A stretch of DNA of 64,000 nt from Streptococcus pantholopis (GCF_001642085.1 NZ_CP014699.1:1736001-1800000), one strand, 5' to 3'; counted from the first letter of the stretch, positions 32,084-41,397 are shown. Notes: generated from the sequence alone by a model not told the origin. Translations and numbers: made by a program.

Positions 32084-32705
32084 AACAAGATACAAAGCCC
32101 GTATAAAGAGCAAAGCAAAAATAGGAGCCTGACCGCCGAGTCACTAAAGACTCAAGGGAGGGCTGTCTTTTTTGCACAGCTCTTAGGGCGTGTTCAATTA
32201 ACAAGATACAAAGCCCGTTAAGAACGCAAAGTAAAAATAGGAAAATTGACTAAGAGTCGCTAAGACTCTAGGAAATTTTATCTTTTTTACACAGCGTTTA
32301 GGGCGTGTTCAATTAACAAGATACAAAGCCTGTTAAAAGAGCAAAGCAAAAATGGCGGTAAGCCAGAAATCTATGATTTCGTAGGCGCACCCCTGCCAAG
32401 ACGACTAGGGAGCGGGACAGAACCCCAGACCGTAAAGTTCGATGTCTCGCCCCCGCAAAGCCTAGCAGACATTTTAAAGCTTTGAAAAAGCGACTAAAAT
32501 GCCGCTAGGCTACTGCGTCTTGCACATAACACTATAGCAAACATTAAGGCCTATTTTTGAAATCGTCCTTCAGACGTTTACGGCTGGCGGTAAGCCAGAA
32601 ATCTATGATTTCGTAGGCGCACCCCTGCCAGAACGATTAGAAAGGTGCGGTCGCCCGTTAAGGCGACAAATCCTTCAGGCGGCTACGGCTGAAGGTAGTC
32701 CGAAA
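32084..32705 (-). repeat. Modular hairpin repeat array C (upstream of tkt)
   Basis: Units 32084-32199, 32200-32314 and a degenerate third from 32315. Unit 2 is the best covariation case: left ACGCAAAGTAAAAA matches right TTTTTACACAGCGT, where other units have GAGCAAAGC with GCACAGCTC. The third unit holds a long core interrupted by the same ~190-nt insert as array A, then another long core, and has no right end. Confidence 0.85.
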
Positions 32706-32735
32706 TAGCCTGAGACAGATGGTACAGCCTAGAAA

Positions 32736-32800
32736 AATACCCGCACATCCTGCGACATGCGGATATTAAAACCTTCAGTCAGCTGCAGCCGACTGCTGAA
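32736..32800 (-). terminator. ulaG terminator hairpins
   Basis: Two hairpins in the 135 nt past the ulaG stop. CAGTCGGCTGCAGCTGACTG (32776-32795) is followed on the minus strand by a TTTT tract. CCGCA/TGCGG (32741-32762) is followed by TATTTTTC. Confidence 0.55.
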
Positions 32801-32839
32801 AAAGCCTTATGAAACACGAGGAAAACCTAAAAAGCAGGT

Positions 32840-33931
32840 TTACAGCAAGGCCTTAAATTGAATATTGGAATCCTCTTCAAAGCAATCATCAAAGCCGCGA
32901 GGATGATGGTATTCAATGAGGTTTTTATCCTGAGGATAAGTATACTTACCGCCGACTTCCCAGATAAATGGATGGAATTGATACTGAAGCCGATCTTTAC
33001 GCATTTTCCAAAGCTGAATAATCTCATCTGTTGAAGCCATGAAGTTAGACCAGATATCATAGTGTACCGGAATAACAACTTTTGCCCGCAGATTCTCAGC
33101 CATACGTAAAAGATCAATTGAAGTCATTTTGTCTTGAATACCAACTGGATTGTCACCATAATTGTTAATGGCCACATCAACATCAAAGTCTTTGCCGTGT
33201 TTTGCAAAATAATTAGAAAAGTGTGAATCTGCCCCATGGTAAACCGTACCGCCAGGAGTCTCAAAGACATAGTTAACAGCTTTGCGAGCCATTTCTTCGT
33301 CTGTAACAGGCAGTCCTGCCAATTCGCCGTTCTGAGCCTCAGCACCTTCTACCGGCAGGGTTACCAGGCAGGTCCGGTCGAAAGATTCAACTGCAGTGAT
33401 TTTAAGATCTTTTAATTCAATCGTGTCGCCAGGTTTAACAACAATGATGCGTTCTTCAGGAACCCCCCAGTTTTTCCAGATTTTTGCACATTCGTAAGGG
33501 CCGACAAATTTGACATGATCAAGTTTAGGATTATTGACAATAGCAGCTGCAGTGTTGATGTCAATATGGTCACTGTGAAAATGCGAAACCAAATAGTAAT
33601 CTAATTCATTGATAGCAAATGGATCGATGACCATCGGCTGAACACGAAGATTGGGCTGGAGCTTGCGCACTCCGGCCATATTAGCCATCTGGTGGCCGCG
33701 AACCATGTCCTTAACTTTCTTTGTATGCTTGCCTCGATTGGACCACAAATCCATGACAACATTTGCTCCTCCGGGGGTTTTGAACCACACGCCGCAGTTC
33801 CCCAGCCACCACATCGCTACATTGCCTGCCGGAACCTCTTCTGCTTCAATTTCTTCGTTGAGCCAAGTCCCCCATTCCGGAAAGGTATTTAAAATCCACG
33901 ACTCTCTGGTAATGTCTTTTACATTTGGCAT
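32840..33931 (-). CDS. ulaG: L-ascorbate 6-phosphate lactonase
   Basis: Opens the lactone of L-ascorbate 6-phosphate to 3-keto-L-gulonate 6-phosphate, the first cytoplasmic step of ascorbate use. It is 363 residues of metallo-beta-lactamase fold: the metal motif LVSHFHSDHID (~125), FKTPGGANVVMDLWSNRGKH, YHGADSHFSNYFAKHG and VVIPVHYDIWSNF. ATG 33931 (MPNVKDITRESW) has AGGAGGAG. It is apart from the ulaA-F operon but its promoter carries the same operator as ulaA. Confidence 0.94.
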   Translation of the reverse strand: MPNVKDITRESWILNTFPEWGTWLNEEIEAEEVPAGNVAMWWLGNCGVWFKTPGGANVVMDLWSNRGKHTKKVKDMVRGHQMANMAGVRKLQPNLRVQPMVIDPFAINELDYYLVSHFHSDHIDINTAAAIVNNPKLDHVKFVGPYECAKIWKNWGVPEERIIVVKPGDTIELKDLKITAVESFDRTCLVTLPVEGAEAQNGELAGLPVTDEEMARKAVNYVFETPGGTVYHGADSHFSNYFAKHGKDFDVDVAINNYGDNPVGIQDKMTSIDLLRMAENLRAKVVIPVHYDIWSNFMASTDEIIQLWKMRKDRLQYQFHPFIWEVGGKYTYPQDKNLIEYHHPRGFDDCFEEDSNIQFKALL

Positions 33932-33973
33932 AATTTTACTCCTCCTGAAAGTTTTACATTTTTCTACACTACT

Positions 33974-34039
33974 AGTATAGACCCAAAAAGGGGCACAAAA
34001 AAGACCAAGTATCACACAAGCATGTGTGCAAAAATGTAC
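33974..34039 (-). promoter_or_regulatory. ulaG promoter with shared ula operator
   Basis: Minus-strand -10 TATACT (33974-33979), no good -35. Exactly 23 nt upstream begins CTTGGTC, then a palindrome CACACA-AGCA-TGTGTG (34013-34028) and ACATTTTTG. The ulaA promoter has the same block at the same distance. Weak -35 and upstream palindrome suggest activation, probably by a PRD regulator. Confidence 0.7.
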
Positions 34040-34181
34040 TTTATGCACTTAACGGCCTTCATTGTATCAGAAGTCGGGACGGAACTTGACGAGCAGAGGA
34101 AATAGACGCAGGCATTCTCGTTTTTTAGATTAGAGCCATCTATCTGTGCTTTATTGGAGGAACTGAGTAATCCAATGTCCG

Positions 34182-36236
34182 CTATTGGTTGGCCACAATA
34201 TAGTCGTAGATTTTATCTGGGGCAGATTGGTCAAGCGTTTCGAAAAAATCTTTTCGGGTGAGCAATTTCAGCAACTGGTTCATAGCTAACAGATGAACAC
34301 TGCTCTTAGGGGCTGAAAGGAGTAAAATGTATTTAACTTTTGTCTGTTCTTTAATCATGTAGGGCTTTTTCAAAACAATCAAACTCATCCCTAAGTGATT
34401 ACCGCCTGTATCTCTGGCATGCGGCATACAAAACAGATCAGTCAGCTGCATAATCTTTCCGGACTGATAGTCTTCTAAGAGTTTTTTTAAATAAGACTCT
34501 TTAATGATTTTATTTCTCAGCAAGGGAGCAGCTGCCAGAATAATCCCTTCTTCATAGCTGGATATTTTAACAATGCTTTGAATAAATTCCAAGCGCAAAA
34601 TATCTGATAAGTTTGGTTTGTCCGAACCTTTTTCCTTATCTGTATCAATCGCCGGACTCAGTAAATAATCATATAATTCACCTTGGAGCTGCTCAGAATT
34701 TTTGATATCGCTGTTTTTACCGATAATAGTCATCAAGTCTGTTACCTTAGGAAAGCGAACCTGACCAATACCAAATCTGCTGTAGACTTTCTTGAGCAGG
34801 TGATAGCGTTCTTGCGGTGTCATTGCTGGATTGACAATGAAAATATTTTTGTTGACTTGGTATAAATCAACATTATTTTCTGTTGAAAAAATCAAGTCAA
34901 CCGAGGAAGTTTCCTGTAAAAAATGATGACTGTCATAAGGGCCGATGAAATAAAAATCCGGAAAAAGAAGCTTGAGCTGCTGGAAGACAAAACTTGAGCT
35001 GCCAATACCTTTCTGGCAAATAACAGCCGCAACTTTTTTACCATCTTTTTTAATCCCGTAATCTTCGATAGCGACAATGAAATGCATACTTAAATAAGCT
35101 ACTTCTTCATCAGGAATTGGGAACTGATAATAGGATTCAATCGCTTTTAAAGAAGAACGGACAAGCTGAAATACATTAGCATACTGCGAACGAATCCGTG
35201 CTGAGAAATTATTGAGAATCGGAATTTTATATAACATACGGTAATGAACTGCTCGAAAATGGCTGTACAGATTACTTTTGACTTCTTTAATATTATAAAA
35301 TTCAATGCCGGATAAAAGTTCAAAACGATTGATAACCTTATTGACCAGATTAAGTATAATAGTCCGGTCAAATGTAGCTTCTGAAATAGATACAGTCGTA
35401 AAGGTCAGAATCCATGAGGTCAAAAAGCTAATAGCCTTTGGACCTGGGGTAAGGGCCAGAATTTTTTTGAGCACAGCTGCAGCAATCATAAATTCCTTGG
35501 AGGATTTTAAAGAAGTATAGCCCATTGTATCTTGAGGGGCAGTTTTAGCCAGATAAGGTTTGAACAGGGTCAAAGTATAGGTAATTTCAAGCAGCTGCTT
35601 ATCCGTAAGCGTAAGCCCGTATTTTTCTACGGCACAGTGCCTAAAAATAGCCGTGACAGATGCTAATTCGTTAATCTTTTCATTGTAAAACAAATAATCA
35701 TAGAAAAAAGTCTGCCAATCCGAGGATAAGTCCTCTAAAATATAAGACATGGCCAAATAACGAATTTGATAGTCATCACCCGATAAATAATAGCCGACAG
35801 TTCTGTCATTAGCAATACGGATATGATAAGGTGACAGCTCTTTTTGCAGTTTTTTAATATCTTCCATAACGGTTGATTTACTGACTTTTAATGAAGCGAG
35901 AAAGTCGCTGGTTGACAGATAAGCTGTCTCCTTTCGAAAAAGGATAAAATAAATATATTTGCGGCGCTCCTCTGCAGTCAGCAGATAATCATCAAAAAAG
36001 TGTCCCTTATTAAAACAGTCAATAAAAAATTCTTTATTCTTAAAAGATAAAATAAGGTTCTGCTGCAGTAAAGACAAAGCTTGCTGATGATGGTCCTTTA
36101 AAAAATCGTTAATATAATCCAGTGCATAAAGAACCTGTTTTTTTGATAGACCTGTTCTTGCCATCAGCTTGGTTAGGCTGATTTCTTCTTCACTGATAAG
36201 AATATTAATGATTTGGATTGATTTTTTATCTAACAT
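34182..36236 (-). CDS. PRD-containing BglG/MtlR-type transcription regulator with EIIA domain
   Basis: It is 684 residues from MLDKKSIQIINILISEEEIS. Order: two N-terminal HTH units (1-~150, SLTKLMARTGLSKKQVLYAL; LKVSKSTVMEDIKKLQ), two PRDs (~170-380, His in YSHFRAVHYRML and SMHFIVAIEDYG), a GatB-like domain (~395-480), and a C-terminal EIIA domain with CMPHARDTGG. Such proteins are phosphorylation-controlled activators of PTS operons. It closes the second ula-type cluster and is next to ulaG, so it may act on either or both. Starts at 36248 and 36236 both have ribosome sites. Confidence 0.88.
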   Translation of the reverse strand: MLDKKSIQIINILISEEEISLTKLMARTGLSKKQVLYALDYINDFLKDHHQQALSLLQQNLILSFKNKEFFIDCFNKGHFFDDYLLTAEERRKYIYFILFRKETAYLSTSDFLASLKVSKSTVMEDIKKLQKELSPYHIRIANDRTVGYYLSGDDYQIRYLAMSYILEDLSSDWQTFFYDYLFYNEKINELASVTAIFRHCAVEKYGLTLTDKQLLEITYTLTLFKPYLAKTAPQDTMGYTSLKSSKEFMIAAAVLKKILALTPGPKAISFLTSWILTFTTVSISEATFDRTIILNLVNKVINRFELLSGIEFYNIKEVKSNLYSHFRAVHYRMLYKIPILNNFSARIRSQYANVFQLVRSSLKAIESYYQFPIPDEEVAYLSMHFIVAIEDYGIKKDGKKVAAVICQKGIGSSSFVFQQLKLLFPDFYFIGPYDSHHFLQETSSVDLIFSTENNVDLYQVNKNIFIVNPAMTPQERYHLLKKVYSRFGIGQVRFPKVTDLMTIIGKNSDIKNSEQLQGELYDYLLSPAIDTDKEKGSDKPNLSDILRLEFIQSIVKISSYEEGIILAAAPLLRNKIIKESYLKKLLEDYQSGKIMQLTDLFCMPHARDTGGNHLGMSLIVLKKPYMIKEQTKVKYILLLSAPKSSVHLLAMNQLLKLLTRKDFFETLDQSAPDKIYDYIVANQ

Positions 36237-36271
36237 GGCCTTCTCCATTAGATCATCCTGCAGCAGTACGG

Positions 36272-36907
36272 CTATGAACGCTTAATATATCGTTTAACAG
36301 CCTGCCGCAACAGACGGGCATGTTCCTCAATTGCTTGAGCGCTCCCGCTGGTCAGCAAAGAGCCGATTCCCATACAGTCCACTCCGGCCTCCAACCAAGC
36401 ATCTACGTTTTCTAAAGTAACCCCGCCAGAAGAGAGAAGCGGAATAAAGGGAAGAGGGGTTTTCAAGGCGGCAACCAGTTCCGGCCCCCAAAATGATGAG
36501 GTTGGAAAGGCTTTAATCATTGCCGCACCGGCTTCCAAGGCTGTAACAGCTTCTGTTACAGTCGTGCAGCCGGGCATATAGGCGATTTGATAGCGGTTGC
36601 AGATTTTCGCTACTTCTTCTTTGAAAGTAGGAGCAATGATAAACTGCGCCCCTCTCATAATCGCTTCCCAAGCTGTTTCGCTGTCCAGAACCGTTCCGGC
36701 ACCTATTAGTAGTTCTTCTCCATGCTCTTTGTACAGTTCTTCAATCAAATGACCGGCATTAAAATGAGTGTAACTGATTTCCAGACAGCTGACGCCGCCG
36801 GCTAAACAGGCGGCTGCAATCTCTTTAGCCCTCTCTAGTCTTTGTGTACGGACAATAGCCATAATTTTACCGCTATCGATTTTATTCAATACAGCTAATT
36901 TTTTCAT
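36272..36907 (-). CDS. KDPG/KHG aldolase family protein
   Basis: Class I aldolase that splits 2-keto-3-deoxy sugar acids (often phosphorylated) to pyruvate and an aldehyde. It is 211 residues: IMAIVRTQRLERAKEIAAAC, LLIGAGTVLDSETAW (Glu/Arg active-site region), MPGCTTVTEAVTALEAG, then AAMIKAFPTS with the Schiff-base Lys near residue 130, and LLSSGGVTLENVDAWLEAGV. ATG 36907 has GAGGT. It begins 4 nt past the DapA-like gene, in one operon with an isomerase and a PTS IIC. Whether the substrate is KDPG itself is unknown. Confidence 0.85.
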   Translation of the reverse strand: MKKLAVLNKIDSGKIMAIVRTQRLERAKEIAAACLAGGVSCLEISYTHFNAGHLIEELYKEHGEELLIGAGTVLDSETAWEAIMRGAQFIIAPTFKEEVAKICNRYQIAYMPGCTTVTEAVTALEAGAAMIKAFPTSSFWGPELVAALKTPLPFIPLLSSGGVTLENVDAWLEAGVDCMGIGSLLTSGSAQAIEEHARLLRQAVKRYIKRS

Positions 36908-36911
36908 GTTA

Positions 36912-37811
36912 CTACCTCGTAAATCCTTCATATTCCTGATAAGCTGCTAACACCTGATTTATCGTGTCTTTTTGGTGGTCAGTCAGGCGGCTGCGTACAG
37001 GGGCCAGTGGCTGGCCGACAGGAATGCCGATTTGATTGAGTGAAAATTTCAAAACAGCTGGCACAGTAGCCAATTTAAGAACTTTACGAAAGGCTTCGAT
37101 ACTGTTTTGAAGTTCCTGAGCTTCTGCCTGACACCCTGCTACAAAGGACTGATAAATCCCTGCGTCTGTTTTAGTTAAAAGATTGGATGTTGCTGCAACT
37201 GCTCCCTTGGCTCCTAGTTTTAAGGCTGCTAAAATCTTCGAATCCGACCCTACAAGTACTGAGAAGTCTTCATGATCCGTCAGCTCAATATAACGTTTAA
37301 GCTGTTTAAGATCGCCGCTGCTGTCCTTTACAGCGATAATATTAGGGATTTTAGCCAAACGCCCTACTGTTTCTGCTTCTAAATTATTACCGCTGTTTTT
37401 CGGTATATTATACAAAATAATCGGCAAATCAACAGCTTGAGCAATAGCTTTATAATGCTCATATAGCTCCTCTTGTGTCAATGAGAGAAAATACGGAGCG
37501 ATAACAGAAACAGCAGCAACCCCTGCATCTGCCATACGCCTGCTTAAATCAATAACTTCCCTAGTTGTGACAGCTCCCGTCCCGGCATAAACCGGCAGCC
37601 GGCCTGCTGTTTTTTCGACAACTAGCTTAGCGTAAGCCAGTTTCTCATCCGGACTTAAGCCATAAAACTCACCGTTGGTTCCAAGAATAAATAATCCCTG
37701 TACACCGCCTGCCACTAATTTTTCAATTAATTTTTCAATTCCTTCATCAGAAAAACTGCCATCAGCAGCAAATGGTGTGACCATAGCCGTTATGATACCA
37801 TCAATAGTCAC
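36912..37811 (-). CDS. DapA/N-acetylneuraminate lyase superfamily aldolase
   Basis: Pyruvate-type Schiff-base aldolase. It is 299 residues. GTNGEFYGLSPDEKL (~44-58) is the substrate carboxylate loop (GTNGE where DapA has GTTGE), ILYNIPKNSG has the catalytic Tyr (~135), and IIAVKDSSGDLKQL has the Lys (~163). GSDSKILAALKLGAKGAVAA follows. Because it sits among sugar-PTS genes rather than lysine genes, a catabolic 2-keto-3-deoxy acid aldolase or lyase role is more likely than dihydrodipicolinate synthase. Substrate not determined. Ends 4 nt before the KDPG-type aldolase. Confidence 0.85.
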   Translation of the reverse strand: MTIDGIITAMVTPFAADGSFSDEGIEKLIEKLVAGGVQGLFILGTNGEFYGLSPDEKLAYAKLVVEKTAGRLPVYAGTGAVTTREVIDLSRRMADAGVAAVSVIAPYFLSLTQEELYEHYKAIAQAVDLPIILYNIPKNSGNNLEAETVGRLAKIPNIIAVKDSSGDLKQLKRYIELTDHEDFSVLVGSDSKILAALKLGAKGAVAATSNLLTKTDAGIYQSFVAGCQAEAQELQNSIEAFRKVLKLATVPAVLKFSLNQIGIPVGQPLAPVRSRLTDHQKDTINQVLAAYQEYEGFTR

Positions 37812-37815
37812 TTTT

Positions 37816-38427
37816 TTATTCCCTTTCTAGCGATTCGCCTAAAGCTCCGCCCGGATGCCAGAGATGGTACTGTTTCAAATTAAGTCTGTTTTTTTCCTGT
37901 AAAACAATCGATAAGGCTTGTAAAATCAAGATTTCGACAACAACTGATGCTCTGGGGGGCTTATTAAAAGAGTCTCCTTCTTGCTCTACACCGGCAAATA
38001 GGGTCAAATCTGTATTTTCAGCCAGCCAGGAAGAGGCTCCGCCTGTAACAGCAATAAGGGTCACTCCCAGTTTTTTCAAAGCTTCGACTGTTCTCTGTAG
38101 CTCTTGTGTCTCTCCGCTGTTTGAGACAGCGATTACAATATCTCCGCTCATAACCTGTCCGGCAGAACCATGGAGTGCTTCTGTCGCATCTAAAAAATAA
38201 CTGGGGGTACCTGTTGACGAAAATAGAGCCGCAGTATAATGTGAAACATGACTGGGTTTGCCGATTCCTGTAATATGGACACGACCGCCCTGCTGTTTAG
38301 CATTTAGGATAAGATCGGCAGCCTGATAAATTTTGGACTTATCTAATTGCGCCATAAACTGGCTGACTTCGGTTGCCAGTGTTTCAGTAAAATAGTTTAA
38401 TTGTTTTTCTGCTATGTCGTTTGCCAT
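37816..38427 (-). CDS. SIS-domain phosphosugar isomerase (KpsF/GutQ-like, no CBS)
   Basis: It is 203 residues, one SIS domain: GRVHITGIGKPSHVSHYTAA, SSTGTPSYFLDATEALHG, VIAVSNSGETQEL (Ser-rich phosphate loop) and WHPGGALGESLE. HPGGALG resembles arabinose 5-phosphate isomerases, but the CBS pair of KdsD/GutQ is absent. It probably isomerises an aldose/ketose phosphate produced by the PTS of this cluster. It is 4 nt from the DapA-like gene. Confidence 0.82.
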   Translation of the reverse strand: MANDIAEKQLNYFTETLATEVSQFMAQLDKSKIYQAADLILNAKQQGGRVHITGIGKPSHVSHYTAALFSSTGTPSYFLDATEALHGSAGQVMSGDIVIAVSNSGETQELQRTVEALKKLGVTLIAVTGGASSWLAENTDLTLFAGVEQEGDSFNKPPRASVVVEILILQALSIVLQEKNRLNLKQYHLWHPGGALGESLERE

Positions 38428-38487
38428 AACTCCCTCCTATTATTCTGCTGGGGCTATTAAAATATTTGCTTTCTGATTTTCAATAGT

Positions 38488-39750
38488 TTAACGGCCTATC
38501 ACCTTTAAAACAAAGTCCAGCAGGTTTCCAACGATATTATAGTCAATATTAGGAAATGTAGAGCCCTCAATTCCTAATGAACCGTAAAGCGGGTAGAGAA
38601 GAACCGGCAAAAAGGCTAATAGGAGGCCCTGAATAAAAGAACCTGCCAAGGCTCCCCGCCAGCCGCCAGTAGCATTGCCAAATACCGCAGCTGTTCCGCC
38701 GGAAAAAAAGCAAATATGCGCTGCCGGAATAATGATAACCGGAAATTTGAATACAACCATGACAAAGACAGCAATTAAGCCGGCTATGTATGAAGAAATA
38801 AAGCCGATAATAACAGCTGTCGGTGCAAAAGGAAAGACTGTCGGAACATCCAAAGCCGGCCGGGAATTGGGAATAAATTTTTCTGAAATAGAGACGAAAG
38901 CTGCCGTAATTTCTGCCAAGAACATTCTAACTCCTGTCATCAAAATAGACATACCGGCAGTGAAGGTAAAGGCCTGAACAAATGGGAAGACCAGCCAATG
39001 GGTATCACCGGCTAATTCCTGTGTTGCTGCCGGTCCCGCTTTTAAGGCCGACAGATAGAAAAGCAGCAGCATAATGACAGCCACACCCATCAGGAAATCT
39101 CGGAAGATGGATAACCAGCCAGGAAAATTAAAACCTTCCGTTGTCTCCTGTTCATGCTTTTTAAAAAGTTTACCGATATAGCCTGAAGCAGCATAGCCAA
39201 TCATATTAAAATGTCCGATTGCGGTAGCATCGCTGCCAGTAATCTTTCTCATAAAAGGTTGACATAGCTGCGGTAAGGCTGCTGAACAGAAACCCAGAAT
39301 CAGGCCGCCACTGATAATGGCTGTAACATCACTGACCCCGTGAGCTTTTAATACAAGTGATAATACACAAGCAAAGAACAGACTGTGGCCGGTTGTAAAG
39401 AAAATATTTTTAAAAGGTGTTAATCTGGCGACAACCAAATTCATCACAAAGCCCAAAATAAGTGTACAGCTTGTAACAAAAGCAAATTCGCTCTGTGCAA
39501 GAGCAGTCGCTGCCTCTGGCGAAGCAACAACTCCTACCAGATGAAACCCCTTCTGAAAAAGTGTGTTAAAGTTTTGAAGGGCTGCAGTCATGATAGAACC
39601 GCCAGAACTAAAGACAACAAAACCAATAACCGTTTTAAATGTTCCAGTTAAAACGTCCGGACCGCTTTTTTTCTGAGCCAAAAGACCGACCATAGCAACT
39701 AAACCCAGCAAAATAGCCGGTGTACTTAAAAAACTAATAATAAAATCCAT
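38488..39750 (-). CDS. PTS IIC, ascorbate/UlaA family (second copy)
   Basis: Sugar-transporting membrane subunit. It is 420 residues with about ten TM helices; family features GPDVLTGTFKTVIGFVVFSS, MTGVRMFLAEITAAFVSIS and GNATGGWRGALAGSFIQG also occur in UlaA at 47594. It is shorter than UlaA (420 against 486) and clearly diverged, so the substrate may differ. Its IIA and IIB are upstream beyond array D, and two aldolases and an isomerase follow. The start has GGGGGAAAA as ribosome site. Confidence 0.88.
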   Translation of the reverse strand: MDFIISFLSTPAILLGLVAMVGLLAQKKSGPDVLTGTFKTVIGFVVFSSGGSIMTAALQNFNTLFQKGFHLVGVVASPEAATALAQSEFAFVTSCTLILGFVMNLVVARLTPFKNIFFTTGHSLFFACVLSLVLKAHGVSDVTAIISGGLILGFCSAALPQLCQPFMRKITGSDATAIGHFNMIGYAASGYIGKLFKKHEQETTEGFNFPGWLSIFRDFLMGVAVIMLLLFYLSALKAGPAATQELAGDTHWLVFPFVQAFTFTAGMSILMTGVRMFLAEITAAFVSISEKFIPNSRPALDVPTVFPFAPTAVIIGFISSYIAGLIAVFVMVVFKFPVIIIPAAHICFFSGGTAAVFGNATGGWRGALAGSFIQGLLLAFLPVLLYPLYGSLGIEGSTFPNIDYNIVGNLLDFVLKVIGR

Positions 39751-39763
39751 TTTTCCCCCTCAC

Positions 39764-40285
39764 ACAAAGATACAAAGCCCGTTAAAAGAGCAAAGCAAAA
39801 ATGACGGTAAGTCCGAAATCTTTGATTTCGCAGACGCACCCCTGCCAAGACGGCTAGAAGGGTGCGGTCGGCCGCTAGGACGATAAAGCCTTCAGACGGC
39901 TACGGCTAGCGGTAACTAGGTAACGATACAGATTTCCAGTCCCCTCACTCTCCCGTTTCTAGGTTCGGGCTGAAATCATCCACTGGATGATTTCACTGCA
40001 CAGCTCTTAGGGCGTGTTCAGTTCCACAAAGATACAAAGCCCGTTAAGAACGCAAAAGGAAAATAGGGGACTGACTGACGAATCGCTAGATTCTAAGTCA
40101 GGACATCTTTTTCCCGCAGCGTTTAGGGCGTGTTCAGTTCCACAAAGATACAAAGCCCGTTAAGAACGCAAAAGGAAAATAGGGGACTGACTGACGAATC
40201 GCTAGATTCTAAGTCAGGACATCTTTTTCCCGCAGCGTTTAGGGCGTGTTCAGTTCCACAAAGATACAAAGACCGTTGCCAAGCA
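39764..40285 (-). repeat. Modular hairpin repeat array D (between PTS IIB and IIC)
   Basis: Three complete units (39764-40023, 40026-40141, 40142-40257) and a truncated left end at 40258. The second and third units are identical 116-bp tandem copies with a GAATCGCTAGATTC core. Their ends pair ACGCAAAAGGA with TCCCGCAGCGT, a variant of the GAGCAAAGC/GCACAGCTC ends of unit 1. It splits an otherwise compact PTS gene set; 40286-40395 shows nothing. Confidence 0.88.
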
Positions 40286-40395
40286 TAAAGAGGCTTGCCG
40301 ATAATTCTAAGAGTTAGTGCAGCTAAAAGTAACCTTGCTCATAACTGACTTATCCCCGCATCAGGCTGTCTCTTTTTGCTGAAGCTTGAAGCTGG

Positions 40396-40671
40396 CTAAT
40401 TTAAAACATTTTCCAGCTGTCTTTTAATTTCTTCTTTGTCCACAACACTGTTGATGCCAATAATTTTCTGGGGGATATGCCTTTCAGCCAGCTCATCAGC
40501 CACATCTGTCAATGTAATAACAATGTCTCCGTTAAAGCCCGGCAAAGCATCTAAAGATGCATGCTCTACCTCCAGAGGGAGCTTATGCTCCCGTATAACT
40601 TCCTCAACTTTAATTTTTAACATCAGACTAGAACCTACTCCTGCACGACAGGCTACAAGTGCTTTAACCAT
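40396..40671 (-). CDS. PTS IIB, ascorbate/galactitol type (second ula-like system)
   Basis: Cytoplasmic phosphocarrier. It is 91 residues with the P-loop ALVACRAGVGSSLML carrying the phosphorylated Cys near residue 8, then alternating helices and strands (DIVITLTDVADELAE). Start ATG 40671 has GGAGG eight bases upstream and overlaps the IIA stop by 8 nt, so coupled translation is likely. It passes phosphate to the IIC encoded beyond array D. Confidence 0.88.
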   Translation of the reverse strand: MVKALVACRAGVGSSLMLKIKVEEVIREHKLPLEVEHASLDALPGFNGDIVITLTDVADELAERHIPQKIIGINSVVDKEEIKRQLENVLN

Positions 40672-41128
40672 AACTGCTGCCTCCTTCATATTTTTTTAAT
40701 AATGATAGAAAATCCTCTTTTGTTGCTACTGACGCTAGCTGTCTTACAAATGCTTCACGGCTTAATAAATCGGCTAATCCCGATAATAATTCAAGGTGAG
40801 AGTGGTTAGCCGCAGCACTTAAAGGAAAAAGATATTTCACAGGATCGTTTGTCTTATGTCCAGAAAAAACAGGCCGCTTCAGTTTCGTAAAACCCAGAGC
40901 TGTTTTTAAAGCGCCGCTGCCTTCCGGTGCATGCGGCAGGGCAATATGTCTGGTAATCACAATATAGGGTCCGCTTTCATGAAAAATACCAACAATCCGT
41001 TCAGCATAAGCACTCGTTACAAAACCATTTTCTGCCAAAGGCTTTACCGATAATCTGATTGCGTCCGAAAAATCTTGTGCCACAACATCCATTAAAATTA
41101 AACGGCTATCTATAGCTTCCGATAACAT
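40664..41128 (-). CDS. PTS IIA, mannitol/fructose type (second ula-like system)
   Basis: It is 154 residues of EIIA type 2 fold. The phosphohistidine motif ITRHIALPHAPEGSG is near residue 70, followed by ALGFTKLKRPVFSGHKT and HLELLSGLADLLSREAF. Start MLSEAIDSRLILMDVVAQDF; a GGAGG lies 12 nt upstream, rather far. A leader hairpin and an intrinsic-terminator-like structure lie between its promoter and start (41166-41235), suggesting attenuation. Confidence 0.88.
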   Translation of the reverse strand: MLSEAIDSRLILMDVVAQDFSDAIRLSVKPLAENGFVTSAYAERIVGIFHESGPYIVITRHIALPHAPEGSGALKTALGFTKLKRPVFSGHKTNDPVKYLFPLSAAANHSHLELLSGLADLLSREAFVRQLASVATKEDFLSLLKKYEGGSSYG

Positions 41129-41165
41129 AATGCCGCTTATCCTCCTTTCTTCATGACAATAGTAA

Positions 41166-41285
41166 CAAAAAAATAAGGGCTTTTTAAGCCCTGTTTTGGT
41201 CCGAGTTTTGGCCTGCTGCCAGCTAAAAATCGGACTCTTAGTTTTAAATAAAAATAAGAATAGTCTGTTTTTTTATTTTATGCAA
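41166..41285 (-). promoter_or_regulatory. Promoter and attenuator-like leader of IIA-IIB
   Basis: Minus strand: TTGCAT (41280-41285) and TATTCT (41257-41262), 17 bp apart. Downstream, GTCCGA...TCGGAC (41199-41235) encloses a small TGGC/GCCA stem. Then AGGGCTTAAAAAGCCCT (41176-41192) and TTATTTTTTT form a textbook terminator only ~38 nt before the IIA start. A terminator inside a leader implies conditional readthrough. Confidence 0.6.
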
Positions 41286-41327
41286 ATATCAAATTGAAAG
41301 CTCACAAGTTATAGCTTTACAGCATTA

Positions 41328-41376
41328 AAAAAACTGGGACAGTCCTCAGTGCTTATTGCAGAGGTCTGTCCCAGTC
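41328..41376 (-). terminator. Terminator of the PRD regulator gene
   Basis: Minus strand ACTGGGACAG pairs with CTGTCCCAGT, with an inner CCTC/GAGG stem, followed by TTTTTTT. It is 20-70 nt past the regulator stop and so separates the regulator transcript from IIA-IIB. Confidence 0.85.
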
Positions 41377-41397
41377 TCTCTTATCTATGGCATCTTT

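Noticed and set aside
36912..37811. Lysine-pathway dapA
   Set aside because: GTNGEF loop and PTS/aldolase neighbours favour a catabolic aldolase; no lysine genes nearby.
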